Assembly (NCBI GenBank): GCA_945865545.1
Contig: CAMBEQ010000010.1
Span: forward strand, 1-64,000
DNA: 64,000 bases
From: Sediminibacterium ginsengisoli
Lineage (GTDB): Bacteria > Bacteroidota > Bacteroidia > Chitinophagales > Chitinophagaceae
Direction: 5' to 3'
In this document: one piece after another, positions 8,912-17,488 of the stretch
Layout: the number at the start of each line of letters is the position of its first letter
How positions within the stretch are numbered: position 1 is the first letter of the stretch
Position numbers and translations under genes: made by a program
The notes under the pieces: model-generated
The model's database searches: none
Seen by the model: the letters and a program-made list of their open reading frames with translations, nothing else
Told to the model about the DNA's origin: nothing

Positions 8912-10591
8912 TTACAAGTTTCCTTTTTTCAACTCATTCACTGCAAATTCAGCAGCTCTTGCAGTAAATGCCATATAAGTTAAAGATGGATTTACACAAG
9001 ATGAACTTGTCATAAAAGAACCATCAGTTACAAATACATTGGGCGCATCCCACATTTGGTTATTGCCATTAAGAACAGATGTTTTGGGGTCCTTACCCAT
9101 ACGAGCCGTTCCCATTTCATGTATTCCTCTTCCTGGCGTGCCGTCTCCGTCATGCGCTTTTACATTTTTTACTCCTACTTTTTCTAACATTTCTTGCGCA
9201 TCCGCAAAAATATCTTTGCGCATTTTTTTCTCATTCTCTTTTAATTCGCAATCAATATTCAAAACATTTAAGCCCCACTTATCTTTTACTGTTTTGTCAA
9301 GTGTTACTTTATTAGTAGGATCTGGCAACATTTCACCAAAACCACCCATGCCCATAGTCCAACCACCTGGTTCTGTTAAATTGTCTTTGAATTCACCACC
9401 AATGGAAAATTCAGCTACTTCATGTTTCCAACCTTGTCTAGTACCACCACCTTGGTAGCCAAAGCCACGAACATAATCACGCTTATCATCCCCTACATTT
9501 CTAAAACGTGGAATATAAAAACCATTGGCACGACGACCAAAAGTGTATTTATCTTCATACCCTTCAACAGTACCTGATGCACCAATACCTAAATGGTGAT
9601 CCATTAAATTTTTCCCTAGCGCGTCACTACTACTTCCTAATCCACCCTCCCAAACATCCGTAGCAGAATTCATTAACAACCAAGTACTATTTAAAGTAGA
9701 AGCGTTCACAAAAATGATTTTGGCTTTGTATTCAATCGTTTTATTCGTTTCCGCATCTAATACAGTTACGCCTGTTGCGCGTTTTTTATCCTTATCATAA
9801 TTAATTTCAGTAACAATACTCCAAGGTCTTAAAGTTAAATTGCCCGTGGCCATTGCTGCAGGCAAAGTAGATGATTGTGTACTGAAGTAACCACCAAATG
9901 GACAACCCAACCAACATTTATTTCTAAACTGACAACCAGGACGTCCTTCATGAGGAACTGTAATAATCGCCGTGCGACCAATAATTAAATGACGTGAACC
10001 TTTATATACTTCTTTTAATCTTGCTGCTACATCTTTCTCCACACAAGTTAAATCCATCGCAGGCAAAAATTGACCATCGGGTAAAACAGCAATACCATCA
10101 CGATTACCACTAATGCCTGCAAATTTTTCAACATAGTCATACCAGGGCTCAATGTCTTTATAACGAACAGGCCAATCCACTCCATAACCATCTTTAGCAT
10201 TGGCTTCAAAATCTAAATCAGACCAACGATAACTTTGTCTACCCCAAGTTAAAGAACGACCTCCTACTTGATAGCCTCTAAACCAATCAAATCTTTTTGT
10301 TTCTACATAGGGAGAATCTTTATCAGAACACCAATAATCTAAATTGGTTTCATTTAAAGGATAGTCACGTTTTAAAGCAGGATAATCTTTAATCATCTGT
10401 TGCGTGCGCGTTCCACGATGCGGGTAATCCCAAGCCTCTTTATTGGCGTTGACATAATCTTTAATGTGCTCGATATTTCTACCTCGCTCTAACATTAAAA
10501 CTTTTAATCCTTTTTGAGTAAGTTCTTTAGCAGCCCATCCGCCGCTAATTCCCGAACCCACTACAATTGCATCATATTGTTGATCTGCCAT
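8912..10591 (-). CDS. GMC-family FAD oxidoreductase (glucoside 3-dehydrogenase / LacA-like catalytic subunit)
   Basis: Catalytic flavin subunit of a sugar dehydrogenase. Seen: FAD-binding VVGSGISGGWAAKEL (residues 10-24), ERG (35-37), a cysteine triad C220-x5-C226-x3-C230 and the C-terminal GMC signature region with HEMGTARMG and SSCVNPSLTYMAF. It lacks its own signal peptide, which fits export on the Tat signal of the neighbouring small subunit. The triad resembles the cysteine motif that binds a 3Fe-4S cluster in FAD-dependent glucose dehydrogenase alpha subunits (family knowledge), suggesting electron transfer to the nearby cytochrome c. The 559-residue length is normal. The substrate is inferred to be a glycoside or sugar oxidised at C3; glucose or gluconate oxidation remains possible. 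Confidence 0.92.
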   Translation of the reverse strand: MADQQYDAIVVGSGISGGWAAKELTQKGLKVLMLERGRNIEHIKDYVNANKEAWDYPHRGTRTQQMIKDYPALKRDYPLNETNLDYWCSDKDSPYVETKRFDWFRGYQVGGRSLTWGRQSYRWSDLDFEANAKDGYGVDWPVRYKDIEPWYDYVEKFAGISGNRDGIAVLPDGQFLPAMDLTCVEKDVAARLKEVYKGSRHLIIGRTAIITVPHEGRPGCQFRNKCWLGCPFGGYFSTQSSTLPAAMATGNLTLRPWSIVTEINYDKDKKRATGVTVLDAETNKTIEYKAKIIFVNASTLNSTWLLMNSATDVWEGGLGSSSDALGKNLMDHHLGIGASGTVEGYEDKYTFGRRANGFYIPRFRNVGDDKRDYVRGFGYQGGGTRQGWKHEVAEFSIGGEFKDNLTEPGGWTMGMGGFGEMLPDPTNKVTLDKTVKDKWGLNVLNIDCELKENEKKMRKDIFADAQEMLEKVGVKNVKAHDGDGTPGRGIHEMGTARMGKDPKTSVLNGNNQMWDAPNVFVTDGSFMTSSSCVNPSLTYMAFTARAAEFAVNELKKGNL

Positions 10592-10635
10592 TGGTAAATA
10601 TTTAGAATTGATTGATATATATTAAAAAAATAAAT

Positions 10636-11529
10636 TTAAACATCGCAAATTTTAATGGCCGTTGTTAAAGAAACAAGTGGGTCCTTATCTGCCGGAATAA
10701 ATTCTTGAGCTACATAACCTTTAAACCCAGTTTTAACAATAGCGCGCATAATAGCCGGGTAATTTAATTCTTGTCTTTCATCAATTTCATGACGACCTGG
10801 AACACCACCAGTGTGGTAATGTCCAAAATATTGATGATCTCTTTCTATGGTACGAATAATATCACCTTCATCAATTTGCATATGATAGATGTCATATAAT
10901 AATTTAAAATTTGGAGAATCTAATTGTTTGCATAATTCAACTCCCCAACTAGATTTATCGCACATATAATCTTTGTGATCCACTCTTGAATTCAACAATT
11001 CCATTTGAATAATTACCCCTCTTTTTTCTGCATGTGCCATAATTCTTTTCAAACCAGTAACACAGTTCTTTAAACCAACTGCATCATCCATGCCTTTTCG
11101 GTTTCCAGAAAAACAAATTAAGTTGGTATAACCAGCGTCAGCAACGTAATTAATATGGTCGGTATAATTTTTAACTAATTGGTCATGGTATTGCAAAGTA
11201 TTAAAACCTTCTGTCAAACTTATTTCAGCACCATTACACATAGTAGAGGTTAAACCATTTTCTTTTAAAACTTTCCAATCCGATGGACCTACTAAATCCA
11301 TTCCAATCATTCCAATTTCTTTAAAACTTTTTGCCAAAGAATCAATGGGTATTCCGCCATAACACCATCTGCAAGCAGTATGGTTAATATTACCTTTAAG
11401 CGAGGTTGAACTAGTTTGATTTTTCACGGCTGCTAAAATATTTGTAGGAAGGACAACACCTGTTGCAAGTGCAGCCGATCCGGTTAAAACTTGTTTAATT
11501 AGTTTACGTCTATTGACAGTAGATGACAT
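10636..11529 (-). CDS. Tat-exported hydroxypyruvate isomerase-like TIM-barrel protein
   Basis: First gene of the minus-strand sugar-oxidation operon. It is a 297-residue xylose-isomerase-like barrel related to hydroxypyruvate isomerase (Hyi/Gip). Seen: Tat motif NRRKLIKQ (residues 6-13) and h-region ending near LAA; metal-site segments IQMELLNS, LLYDIYHMQ, GHYHTGG and AQEFIP. Export and the association with a GMC dehydrogenase make a role on oxidised sugars more likely than on hydroxypyruvate. It reads divergently from the cytoplasmic Gfo/Idh/MocA gene at 11716. The exact reaction is unknown. Confidence 0.88.
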   Translation of the reverse strand: MSSTVNRRKLIKQVLTGSAALATGVVLPTNILAAVKNQTSSTSLKGNINHTACRWCYGGIPIDSLAKSFKEIGMIGMDLVGPSDWKVLKENGLTSTMCNGAEISLTEGFNTLQYHDQLVKNYTDHINYVADAGYTNLICFSGNRKGMDDAVGLKNCVTGLKRIMAHAEKRGVIIQMELLNSRVDHKDYMCDKSSWGVELCKQLDSPNFKLLYDIYHMQIDEGDIIRTIERDHQYFGHYHTGGVPGRHEIDERQELNYPAIMRAIVKTGFKGYVAQEFIPADKDPLVSLTTAIKICDV

Positions 11530-11715
11530 GTTGAAAATTTAAGGGGTACTTTAAATTTGATTGGATAAATATAATTTTTATTTCCTGTTTTTAATAAAAT
11601 AATTGGTTAAAAAAGGAGGTAATTTGCAAAATAATAAGGAAATTGCTACTCGATTACGCTGAACGTGTTAGTACAACACAATCAACCGATTTTTAAGCCA
11701 AAAAATATTCAAAAA
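11530..11715. promoter_or_regulatory. Shared control region of the two divergent sugar-oxidation operons
   Basis: 186 bp of A/T-rich DNA between the starts of the two divergent operons. No perfect TAnnTTTG box was found; a one-mismatch TAAATTTT lies ahead of the minus-strand gene. An AGGAGG-like run at 11613-11620 is too far from any start to act as a ribosome site. No regulator gene lies next to it. Confidence 0.4.
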
Positions 11716-12882
11716 ATGAATCGAAAATTACGAATGGGAATGGTCGGCGGTGGAAAAGACGCTTTTATAGGCGCCATACACAGACTCGCTGCCAACATGG
11801 ACGGACTTATTGAAGTAAGCTGTGGGGCTTTAAGTATTAATCCTGAAATTGCTGTTGCTTCAGGTGAAGCATTGTTTCTTCCCAAAGAAAGAACTTACCT
11901 CACTTATGATGAGATGATAAAGAAAGAGGCCAATTTGCCAGCTAACGAGCGTATGGATTTTGTAACCATCGTAACTCCGAATTTTGCGCACTTTGCTCCA
12001 GCCATGATGGCTTTGGATTACGGTTTTCATGTAGTGATTGAAAAACCAATTACTTTTTCTTTGGACGAAGCAAAACAATTAAAGAAAAAATTAGAGGAGA
12101 CAGGTTTAACACTTTGCTTAACGCATACTTATTCAGGATACCCAATGGTAAAGCAAGCAAAGGCCATGGTGAAAGAAGGTAAATTAGGAAAAATTAGAAA
12201 GGTTTGGGTAGAATATCCACAAGGCTGGTTAAGCAAATTATCAGAAAGAGAAGGCAATGCGCAAGCAGCTTGGAGAACCGATCCAAAAAAATCTGGCAAA
12301 AGTTCGGTGATGGGAGATATTGGAACCCATGCAGCACATTTGGCAGAATATATTACTGGATCAAAAATTACCGATGTATGTGCTGAATTAAATACGATGG
12401 TAGAAGGCCGTTTATTAGATGATGATGGAGCAGTAATGTTAAAATTTGATAACGGTGCTAAAGGAGTTTTAATGGCCTCTCAAGTAGCAGCGGGAGAAGA
12501 AAACGCTTTAAAAATAAGAGTTTATGGAGAGCACGGTGGAATTGAATGGGCACAACATGAGCCTAACACTTTACTAGTTAAATGGCTTGCACAACCGGCT
12601 CAAATATTAAGAGCTGGTGGAAATTACGGCGCTCATTTATCTGCTGCAGCCATTCACAACTCAAGAACACCTGGCGGACATCCTGAAGGATACTTAGAAG
12701 CTTTTGCTAATATCTATCGCAACTTTGCATTAACATTAGGTTGTAAAATGGATGGTACAAAACCAACAGCAGAAATGTTAGACTTCCCTGGTATCGAAGA
12801 TGGCTTACGAGGAATGGCTTTCATTGATAATGTAGTAGCTTCTTCACAGTCCGATATTAAATGGACACCTTATGTTATTTAA
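11716..12882 (+). CDS. Gfo/Idh/MocA family oxidoreductase, cytoplasmic
   Basis: NAD(P)-dependent sugar oxidoreductase of 388 residues, first gene of the plus-strand operon. Seen: MGMVGGGKDAFIGAIHR at the N-terminus (Rossmann glycine motif), VTPNFAHF, the family EKP motif in VIEKPITF, and GDIGTHAAHLAEY in the substrate-binding half. No signal peptide is present. The start is the ATG at 11716; the upstream GTG at 11665 would add 17 poorly conserved residues. In 3-keto-glycoside systems such an enzyme can reduce or oxidise the C3 position of a sugar. This assignment is inferred from its neighbours (TIM-barrel protein, cytochrome c, DUF1080). Confidence 0.9.
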   Translation: MNRKLRMGMVGGGKDAFIGAIHRLAANMDGLIEVSCGALSINPEIAVASGEALFLPKERTYLTYDEMIKKEANLPANERMDFVTIVTPNFAHFAPAMMALDYGFHVVIEKPITFSLDEAKQLKKKLEETGLTLCLTHTYSGYPMVKQAKAMVKEGKLGKIRKVWVEYPQGWLSKLSEREGNAQAAWRTDPKKSGKSSVMGDIGTHAAHLAEYITGSKITDVCAELNTMVEGRLLDDDGAVMLKFDNGAKGVLMASQVAAGEENALKIRVYGEHGGIEWAQHEPNTLLVKWLAQPAQILRAGGNYGAHLSAAAIHNSRTPGGHPEGYLEAFANIYRNFALTLGCKMDGTKPTAEMLDFPGIEDGLRGMAFIDNVVASSQSDIKWTPYVI

Positions 12883-12891
12883 AATATAAAT

Positions 12892-13944
12892 ATGACAACA
12901 ATAAAAGGACCTGCTATTTTTTTAGCACAATTTATGGGCGACACCGCTCCCTTTAATACATTAGAAAGTATTTGTAAATGGGCTGCTGGATTAGGTTTCA
13001 AAGGAGTACAAATACCTACTTGGGACCCTAGATGCATCGATTTAAAAAAAGCGGCCGAAAGCAAAACCTATGCAGATGAAATAAAAGCAATCGTTGCAAA
13101 AGCAGGAATGGAAATCACAGAATTATCCACGCACTTGCAAGGACAACTGGTAGCAGTGCACCCAGCTTACGATGCTCAATTTGATGGCTTTGCTCCCAAA
13201 GAAGTACATGGCAATTCAAAAGCAAGAACAGAATGGGCAGTACAACAATTAATATATGCTGCCAAAGCATCCCAAAATTTAGGATTAAATGCACACGCCA
13301 CTTTTAGTGGTGCATTATTATGGCATACAGTATATCCTTGGCCGCAACGTCCTGCAGGATTAGTGGATACAGGATTTAATGAATTAGCAAAAAGATGGTT
13401 GCCTATATTAAATGAGTTTGATAAGGTAGGCGTTGATGTGTGTTATGAAATTCATCCTGGTGAAGATTTACATGATGGTGCAACCTATGAAATGTTTTTA
13501 GATAAAGTAAAGCAACATCCTCGTGCTTGTTTACTATATGATCCTTCTCACTTTGTTTTACAGTGTATGGATTACTTGGGATATATTGATGCATTTCACG
13601 AGCGTATTAAAATGTTCCATGTAAAAGATGCAGAGTTTAATCCAACAGCAAAGCAAGGCGTATATGGTGGCTATCAAAATTGGATTGACCGTGCAGGCAG
13701 ATTTAGATCTTTAGGAGATGGGCAGGTAGATTTCAAAAGTATATTTAGCAAATTAGCAGCCTACAATTTTAAAGGCTGGGCCGTTATGGAATGGGAATGT
13801 GCAATCAAGCATCCAGAAGTAGGTGCTGCAGAAGGCGCTATTTTTATTCAAAAAAATATTATCAAAGTAACAGAAAAAGCTTTTGACGATTTCGCTAATA
13901 CCGGATCAGATGAAGCATTTAATAAAAAAATATTGGGCATTTAA
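12892..13944 (+). CDS. Sugar phosphate isomerase/epimerase-like TIM-barrel protein, cytoplasmic
   Basis: 350-residue xylose-isomerase-like barrel without a signal peptide, 9 bp behind the Gfo/Idh/MocA gene. Metal-site segments seen: CYEIHPGED, LYDPSHF, MFHVKDAEF and VMEWEC, giving the Glu-Asp-His-Glu set expected for the family. Pairing of this longer type with a Gfo/Idh/MocA enzyme is common in Bacteroidota sugar operons, and the two probably act in sequence on one keto-sugar. It is the third TIM-barrel protein of the locus and the only one of the three predicted to stay in the cytoplasm. Confidence 0.9.
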   Translation: MTTIKGPAIFLAQFMGDTAPFNTLESICKWAAGLGFKGVQIPTWDPRCIDLKKAAESKTYADEIKAIVAKAGMEITELSTHLQGQLVAVHPAYDAQFDGFAPKEVHGNSKARTEWAVQQLIYAAKASQNLGLNAHATFSGALLWHTVYPWPQRPAGLVDTGFNELAKRWLPILNEFDKVGVDVCYEIHPGEDLHDGATYEMFLDKVKQHPRACLLYDPSHFVLQCMDYLGYIDAFHERIKMFHVKDAEFNPTAKQGVYGGYQNWIDRAGRFRSLGDGQVDFKSIFSKLAAYNFKGWAVMEWECAIKHPEVGAAEGAIFIQKNIIKVTEKAFDDFANTGSDEAFNKKILGI

Positions 13945-13964
13945 ACATTAAAAACAGAAGTACA

Positions 13965-14363
13965 ATGAAGAAGGTTTTATTTATTATGACAGCAGCAATG
14001 GCCATGATGGCATGTGGTGGCGGATCAACAGATGCAGCAAAAACAGCAACTGCTGAAACTAAACCAGCAGCAACTGCAGTGGTAAATTTATCCGATAATC
14101 CAGATTATCAAAAAGGATTGGCTTTGGTAGCAGGGAGTGATTGTTTAACCTGTCACAAAACAAGTGAAAAAAATATTGGACCAGCTTACAAAGATGTAGC
14201 GGCAAAATATGAAAATACAGAAGCCAATGTAAAAATGTTAGCTTCTAAAATTATAAAGGGTGGAAGTGGCAACTGGGGTGCGATTCCTATGTCTCCTCAT
14301 CCTCAATTAAAACAAGAAGATGTAGAAGCAATGGTAAAATATGTCTTACTTTTAAAGAAGTAA
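13965..14363 (+). CDS. Small c-type cytochrome, lipoprotein
   Basis: Class I cytochrome c (c551/c552 type) of 132 residues. Seen: signal with lipobox-like AMMAC, then a Gly/Ala/Thr-rich linker, a single heme site CLTCH (about residues 63-67) and the axial methionine in IPMSPHPQL near residue 109. The protein is predicted to be lipid-anchored in the periplasm. Lying 20 bp after the TIM-barrel gene, it is the natural electron acceptor for the GMC dehydrogenase encoded across the divergent promoter, as lacB is for LacA in Caulobacter (family knowledge; the pairing here is inferred). Confidence 0.93.
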   Translation: MKKVLFIMTAAMAMMACGGGSTDAAKTATAETKPAATAVVNLSDNPDYQKGLALVAGSDCLTCHKTSEKNIGPAYKDVAAKYENTEANVKMLASKIIKGGSGNWGAIPMSPHPQLKQEDVEAMVKYVLLLKK

Positions 14364-14403
14364 GATTTTACACCTACAATATTAATTTACACAACCTATT
14401 TTC

Positions 14404-15090
14404 ATGAAAAAATTATTGCTTGCCTGCTTGGTAGCATTTGTTTGCACACCAACCAATGCACAAAAATGGACTTCCTTATTTGACGGAAAAACTACCAAAG
14501 GTTGGCATAGTTTTGGTAAAACCACAGCTGGTGAAGCTTGGACAGTAGACAATGGCTCTATTGTATTTGACCCAGCTGCTAAAAAAGCGGGTAAAGAAGG
14601 CGGCGACCTAGTTTCTGATGAAAGTTATAATGACTTTCATTTGCAATTAGAATGGAAGATTGCTAAAAACGGAAATAGTGGTATTATCTTTTTTGTACAA
14701 GACGACCCTATCAAATATAAAAATACTTGGCATACAGGACCTGAAATGCAAGTGCTGGACAATGATGGTCACCCTGACGGAAAAATTATTAGCCACAGAG
14801 CTGGGGATTTATATGATTTAATTGTAGGGAAAGAAGGCGTTGTAAAACCATTTGACGAGTGGAACAAAGTTGATATTATTTCTGTAAAAGGTAAATTAGA
14901 TTTAATCTTAAATGACATAACAGTGGTGAGCACTCATTTAGGCGATAGTGGATGGAAAGAATTAATTAGAAGATCCAAATTCGCAAAAGGAGAATCTCCT
15001 GATTTCGCCAAGATTTTTTCTGGTCATATCGCATTACAAGATCATGGAGATAAAGTTTCCTTTAGAAATATTCGAATCCAAAAATTATAA
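14404..15090 (+). CDS. DUF1080 (3-keto-disaccharide hydrolase) domain protein, secreted
   Basis: 228 residues with a signal peptide ending near TNA-QK and one DUF1080 beta-sandwich domain. Seen: the characteristic opening WTSLFDGKTTKGWH, then LQLEWKI, GNSGIIFFVQ and the C-terminal GHIALQDHGDKVSFRNIRI. Members of this family act on 3-keto-glycosides, cleaving the glycosidic bond after oxidation at C3. Here it follows the cytochrome c gene by 40 bp, so it is very likely the glycoside-cleaving enzyme of the cluster. Location: periplasm or outer face. Confidence 0.92.
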   Translation: MKKLLLACLVAFVCTPTNAQKWTSLFDGKTTKGWHSFGKTTAGEAWTVDNGSIVFDPAAKKAGKEGGDLVSDESYNDFHLQLEWKIAKNGNSGIIFFVQDDPIKYKNTWHTGPEMQVLDNDGHPDGKIISHRAGDLYDLIVGKEGVVKPFDEWNKVDIISVKGKLDLILNDITVVSTHLGDSGWKELIRRSKFAKGESPDFAKIFSGHIALQDHGDKVSFRNIRIQKL

Positions 15091-15099
15091 TTCATAATA

Positions 15100-15540
15100 G
15101 TGCAAACTATTCATGAAAATTTTATGCGTCAGGCCCTCGTGCAAGCACAGAGGGCCTTTGACATGGATGAAGTCCCAGTGGGGGCTATCTTAGTTATGCA
15201 TGAAAAAATTATTGCTAAAGCACACAATCAAGTACAACTTTTGAAAGATGTGACTGCGCATGCAGAAATTTTAGCTATTACCAGTGCCTGCGAAAATTTA
15301 CAAGCAAAATATTTACCAGAAGCTACTTTATATGTTACCATTGAGCCATGCTTAATGTGTGCAGGTGCATTATATTGGAATAAAATTGGACATATTGTTT
15401 TTGGCGCTTATGATGAAAAAAATAGTTATCGTCGAGTAACAGAAAAAAATCCTTTTCATCCCTCCACTACTTTAGTAGGTGGAATTTTACAAGACGACTG
15501 CGCCGCACTCATGCAAGCTTTTTTTAAAGCCAAGCGTTAA
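15100..15540 (+). CDS. tadA: tRNA adenosine(34) deaminase / nucleoside deaminase
   Basis: Zinc-dependent deaminase of 146 residues. In this family TadA converts A34 to inosine in tRNA-Arg(ACG). Seen: zinc-binding HAE (with the proton-shuttling Glu) and PCLMC, followed by AGALYWNKI as in TadA. GTG is used as the start, 9 bp after the DUF1080 stop. An internal ATG at 15124 would remove eight residues of the first helix and is less likely. Its position at the end of the sugar operon looks fortuitous. A guanine deaminase of the same fold is the main alternative. Confidence 0.88.
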   Translation: MQTIHENFMRQALVQAQRAFDMDEVPVGAILVMHEKIIAKAHNQVQLLKDVTAHAEILAITSACENLQAKYLPEATLYVTIEPCLMCAGALYWNKIGHIVFGAYDEKNSYRRVTEKNPFHPSTTLVGGILQDDCAALMQAFFKAKR

Positions 15541-15753
15541 GATACATTATCATGCTATTTGCTTCGTAAAAAATAGCTTTCCTGCGTAATCCTACAAACG
15601 GATTACTTCGGAAACTATTTATTTACTTCGCTTCCCTATAGGTATTGAATTAGTATTTCTTTTCTATTTAGGGAAAAAAAGGCTTGCCTTCGCTTAAATC
15701 AGGGGAAACATTGTAATTTTGGGATTCATTTTGAAACACAATAAATAAAAAAT
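15541..15753. other. Longest gene-free stretch, two small hairpins
   Basis: Holds a hairpin GCTATTT/AAATAGC (15554-15577) followed by a short T run, plausibly ending tadA, and a second one GTAATCC/GGATTAC (15586-15606). The sodA promoter box follows. No ORF, tRNA or repeat family was recognised. Confidence 0.5.
15714..15721 (+). promoter_or_regulatory. -7 box (TAATTTTG) for sodA
   Basis: Perfect TAnnTTTG match 32 nt before the sodA ATG, predicting a leader of roughly 25 nt. No -33 TTG at canonical spacing was found. Confidence 0.5.
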
Positions 15754-16359
15754 ATGTCATTTACTTTACCAGCGTTGCCTTACGCACACGAAGCCTTAGA
15801 ACCACATTTTGATACGTTGACCATGCAAATTCATCATGGCAAACACCATCAAGCTTATGTAGACAATTTAAATAAAGCCATTGCAGGTACGCCTAATGAA
15901 GGCAAGAGTATAGAAGAATTAGTAAAAGTAGCTGGAACCATCAGCCCAGCGGTAAGAAACAATGGAGGTGGTCATTGGAACCACAGTTTTTTTTGGGCAA
16001 GTTTAGCACCCAATGCGGGAGGTGCTCCATCTGGTGCATTGGCTGATGCGATCAATGCTGCTTTCGGAACTTTAGATGCATTCAAAGAAAAATTTGCCGC
16101 TGCAGGTATGACACGTTTTGGTAGTGGCTGGGCTTGGTTAATCGTAAAAGACGGAAAATTAGAAGTAAGCTCTACCCCCAATCAAGACAATCCATTAATG
16201 GATGTGGCGGATGTAAAAGGAAGTCCAATTTTAGGAGCAGATGTTTGGGAACATGCCTACTACTTAAAATATCAAAATAGAAGAGCTGATTATTTAGCTG
16301 CTTTTTGGAATGTAGTAAATTGGTCGGTAGTAGCTGAACGTTTTGCTGCTGCAAAATAA
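15754..16359 (+). CDS. sodA: Superoxide dismutase, Mn-type by sequence
   Basis: Dismutates superoxide to peroxide and oxygen. 201 residues, no signal peptide. Metal ligands: His near residue 27 (MQIHHGKHH), His in NHSFFW, and Asp and His in [11 protein letters not shown]. Metal-type markers favour manganese: GGGHWNHS has Gly where Fe enzymes carry Gln, and [10 protein letters not shown] has the Gln typical of Mn enzymes. Cambialistic behaviour cannot be excluded. Monocistronic, with its own promoter box and terminator. Confidence 0.96.
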   Translation: MSFTLPALPYAHEALEPHFDTLTMQIHHGKHHQAYVDNLNKAIAGTPNEGKSIEELVKVAGTISPAVRNNGGGHWNHSFFWASLAPNAGGAPSGALADAINAAFGTLDAFKEKFAAAGMTRFGSGWAWLIVKDGKLEVSSTPNQDNPLMDVADVKGSPILGADVWEHAYYLKYQNRRADYLAAFWNVVNWSVVAERFAAAK

Positions 16360-16381
16360 ATTACAGATTCAAACTATTTTT

Positions 16382-16413
16382 AAAACCTCTACCTGAAAAG
16401 TGCAGGTTTTTTT
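16382..16413 (+). terminator. Rho-independent terminator after sodA
   Basis: Stem ACCTG (16391-16395) with CAGGT (16403-16407) runs into seven T. An alternative longer pairing starts with AAAACCT at 16382. Lies 22 nt after the stop codon. Confidence 0.8.
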
Positions 16414-16442
16414 GTGCGCTACAATAAATAAAGAAAATAATA

Positions 16443-16676
16443 TCAAGGCACCGGATCATAGCCATGGCCACCTCCTGGCCTGCATTTGCTTAAACGAATT
16501 ATGCCTAAATAGATTCCTTTCAAGGGTCCATATTTTTGAATGGCTTCAATGGTATAATGAGAGCAAGTTGGGGTAAATCTACACTTGCTTACTCCCAGCC
16601 AAGGAGAAAGCACATATTGATAAAAGCGAATCAATACAATAAAAGGGAAGGCAATTATTTTTTTTAATGTTTGCAA
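16443..16676 (-). CDS. yidD: Membrane protein insertion efficiency factor YidD
   Basis: 77-residue YidD-family protein that assists YidC-dependent membrane insertion. Seen: amphipathic N-terminus [13 protein letters not shown], the diagnostic [15 protein letters not shown] and the C-terminal [13 protein letters not shown]. The only reasonable start is TTG at 16676, five bases from the rnpA stop, so the two genes are translationally linked. The order rpmH-rnpA-yidD is conserved in many bacteria. Confidence 0.93.
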   Translation of the reverse strand: MQTLKKIIAFPFIVLIRFYQYVLSPWLGVSKCRFTPTCSHYTIEAIQKYGPLKGIYLGIIRLSKCRPGGGHGYDPVP

Positions 16677-16681
16677 AAAAA

Positions 16682-17107
16682 TTATTTGTTGGGTAGGGTT
16701 AGTTTTTTAACCAGCAGGTTCAAAGCCTCTTTTATTTTATGTTGAATTTCTAATTGTGTCAACACAACTGAATCGGTATATAAAAAAAATAAGTTTAAAC
16801 GCTTATTGGTTAAAGACAGTTGCTCCATAAAACTAGGTTTCTCTAAACGGTAAGCTTCTCGTAATAATCTTTTAACACGATTTCGTTGCACCGCTTTGCG
16901 AAAGGTTCTACTAGGTGCACCAACTCCAGCTTGAAGAACGCCATTGAATTCAGCCATTGCCTTATTGGCATCTGTTTCAATTATTTCTATTGTAAAAATT
17001 AATTTAATAGGAAATACATGAATAGATTGCCCCTTTGAAAACAAATATTGCGTTTGTTTTCTACTTTTTAGTTTATCCTGTTTTTTATAGGTGAACACTT
17101 TAGGCAA
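16682..17107 (-). CDS. rnpA: Ribonuclease P protein component
   Basis: Basic protein subunit of RNase P, which matures tRNA 5' ends. 141 residues. Seen: [16 protein letters not shown] near the N-terminus and the RNR-type signature [19 protein letters not shown] near residues 78-96. The start is TTG at 17107, or GTG at 17098 (three residues shorter); no ATG is available. It lies downstream of rpmH but is separated from it by a strong hairpin, so it may rely on read-through or its own promoter. Confidence 0.93.
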   Translation of the reverse strand: MPKVFTYKKQDKLKSRKQTQYLFSKGQSIHVFPIKLIFTIEIIETDANKAMAEFNGVLQAGVGAPSRTFRKAVQRNRVKRLLREAYRLEKPSFMEQLSLTNKRLNLFFLYTDSVVLTQLEIQHKIKEALNLLVKKLTLPNK

Positions 17108-17140
17108 GCTGATTAATTTTTAGAAGATCCCCTTATGAAA

Positions 17141-17171
17141 AAAGTCCTTCCCGAATAACGGGAAGGACTTT
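17141..17171 (-). terminator. Hairpin terminator between rpmH and rnpA
   Basis: 13-bp perfect stem (17141-17153 with 17159-17171, loop AATAA). On the minus strand it is followed by a run of six T. It would end or attenuate rpmH transcripts before rnpA. Confidence 0.85.
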
Positions 17172-17219
17172 AAAATTATTGAATTTATTTGTAATAGTTA
17201 GAAAGGGATACTTTCTAGA

Positions 17220-17381
17220 TTAATTTTTCTTTAATCCTTTCTCACTAGATACAGTTAGTTTTTTGCGTCCTTTCTTGCGTCGGCTTGCTAATACTTTACG
17301 ACCGTTAGCAGATTCCATACGTTTACGGAAACCGTGAACTGATTTACGACGACGTTTATGGGGTTGAAATGTACGTTTCAT
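17220..17381 (-). CDS. rpmH: 50S ribosomal protein L34
   Basis: 53-residue, very basic protein of the large ribosomal subunit, read directly from the minus strand. It begins [20 protein letters not shown] and continues [20 protein letters not shown]. These residues are the hallmark of L34: MKRTFQP, then HGFRKRM, then GRKVLxxRRxKGR. The C-terminus has a short Bacteroidota-type tail ending GLKKN. ATG start at 17381, TAA stop at 17220-17222. First gene of the rpmH-rnpA-yidD group. Confidence 0.97.
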   Translation of the reverse strand: MKRTFQPHKRRRKSVHGFRKRMESANGRKVLASRRKKGRKKLTVSSEKGLKKN

Positions 17382-17488
17382 TTGATGTCTTTTACTTGCT
17401 TAGTTTCTTAAAAAAAATTCCACATCCAATAGCAGTCACCATACCACTACCTGTGAAAGGACGGCAAAAATAGGGTATTTTTTCATTT

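Noticed and set aside
11613..11620. AAGGAGGT sequence resembling a Shine-Dalgarno site
   Set aside because: It is about 45 bp from the nearest in-frame start and about 100 bp from the preferred ATG.
16682..17381. rpmH-rnpA as a sign of a nearby replication origin
   Set aside because: No dnaA, no gidA/mnmG and no DnaA-box cluster were seen; in Bacteroidota these genes are usually not at oriC.
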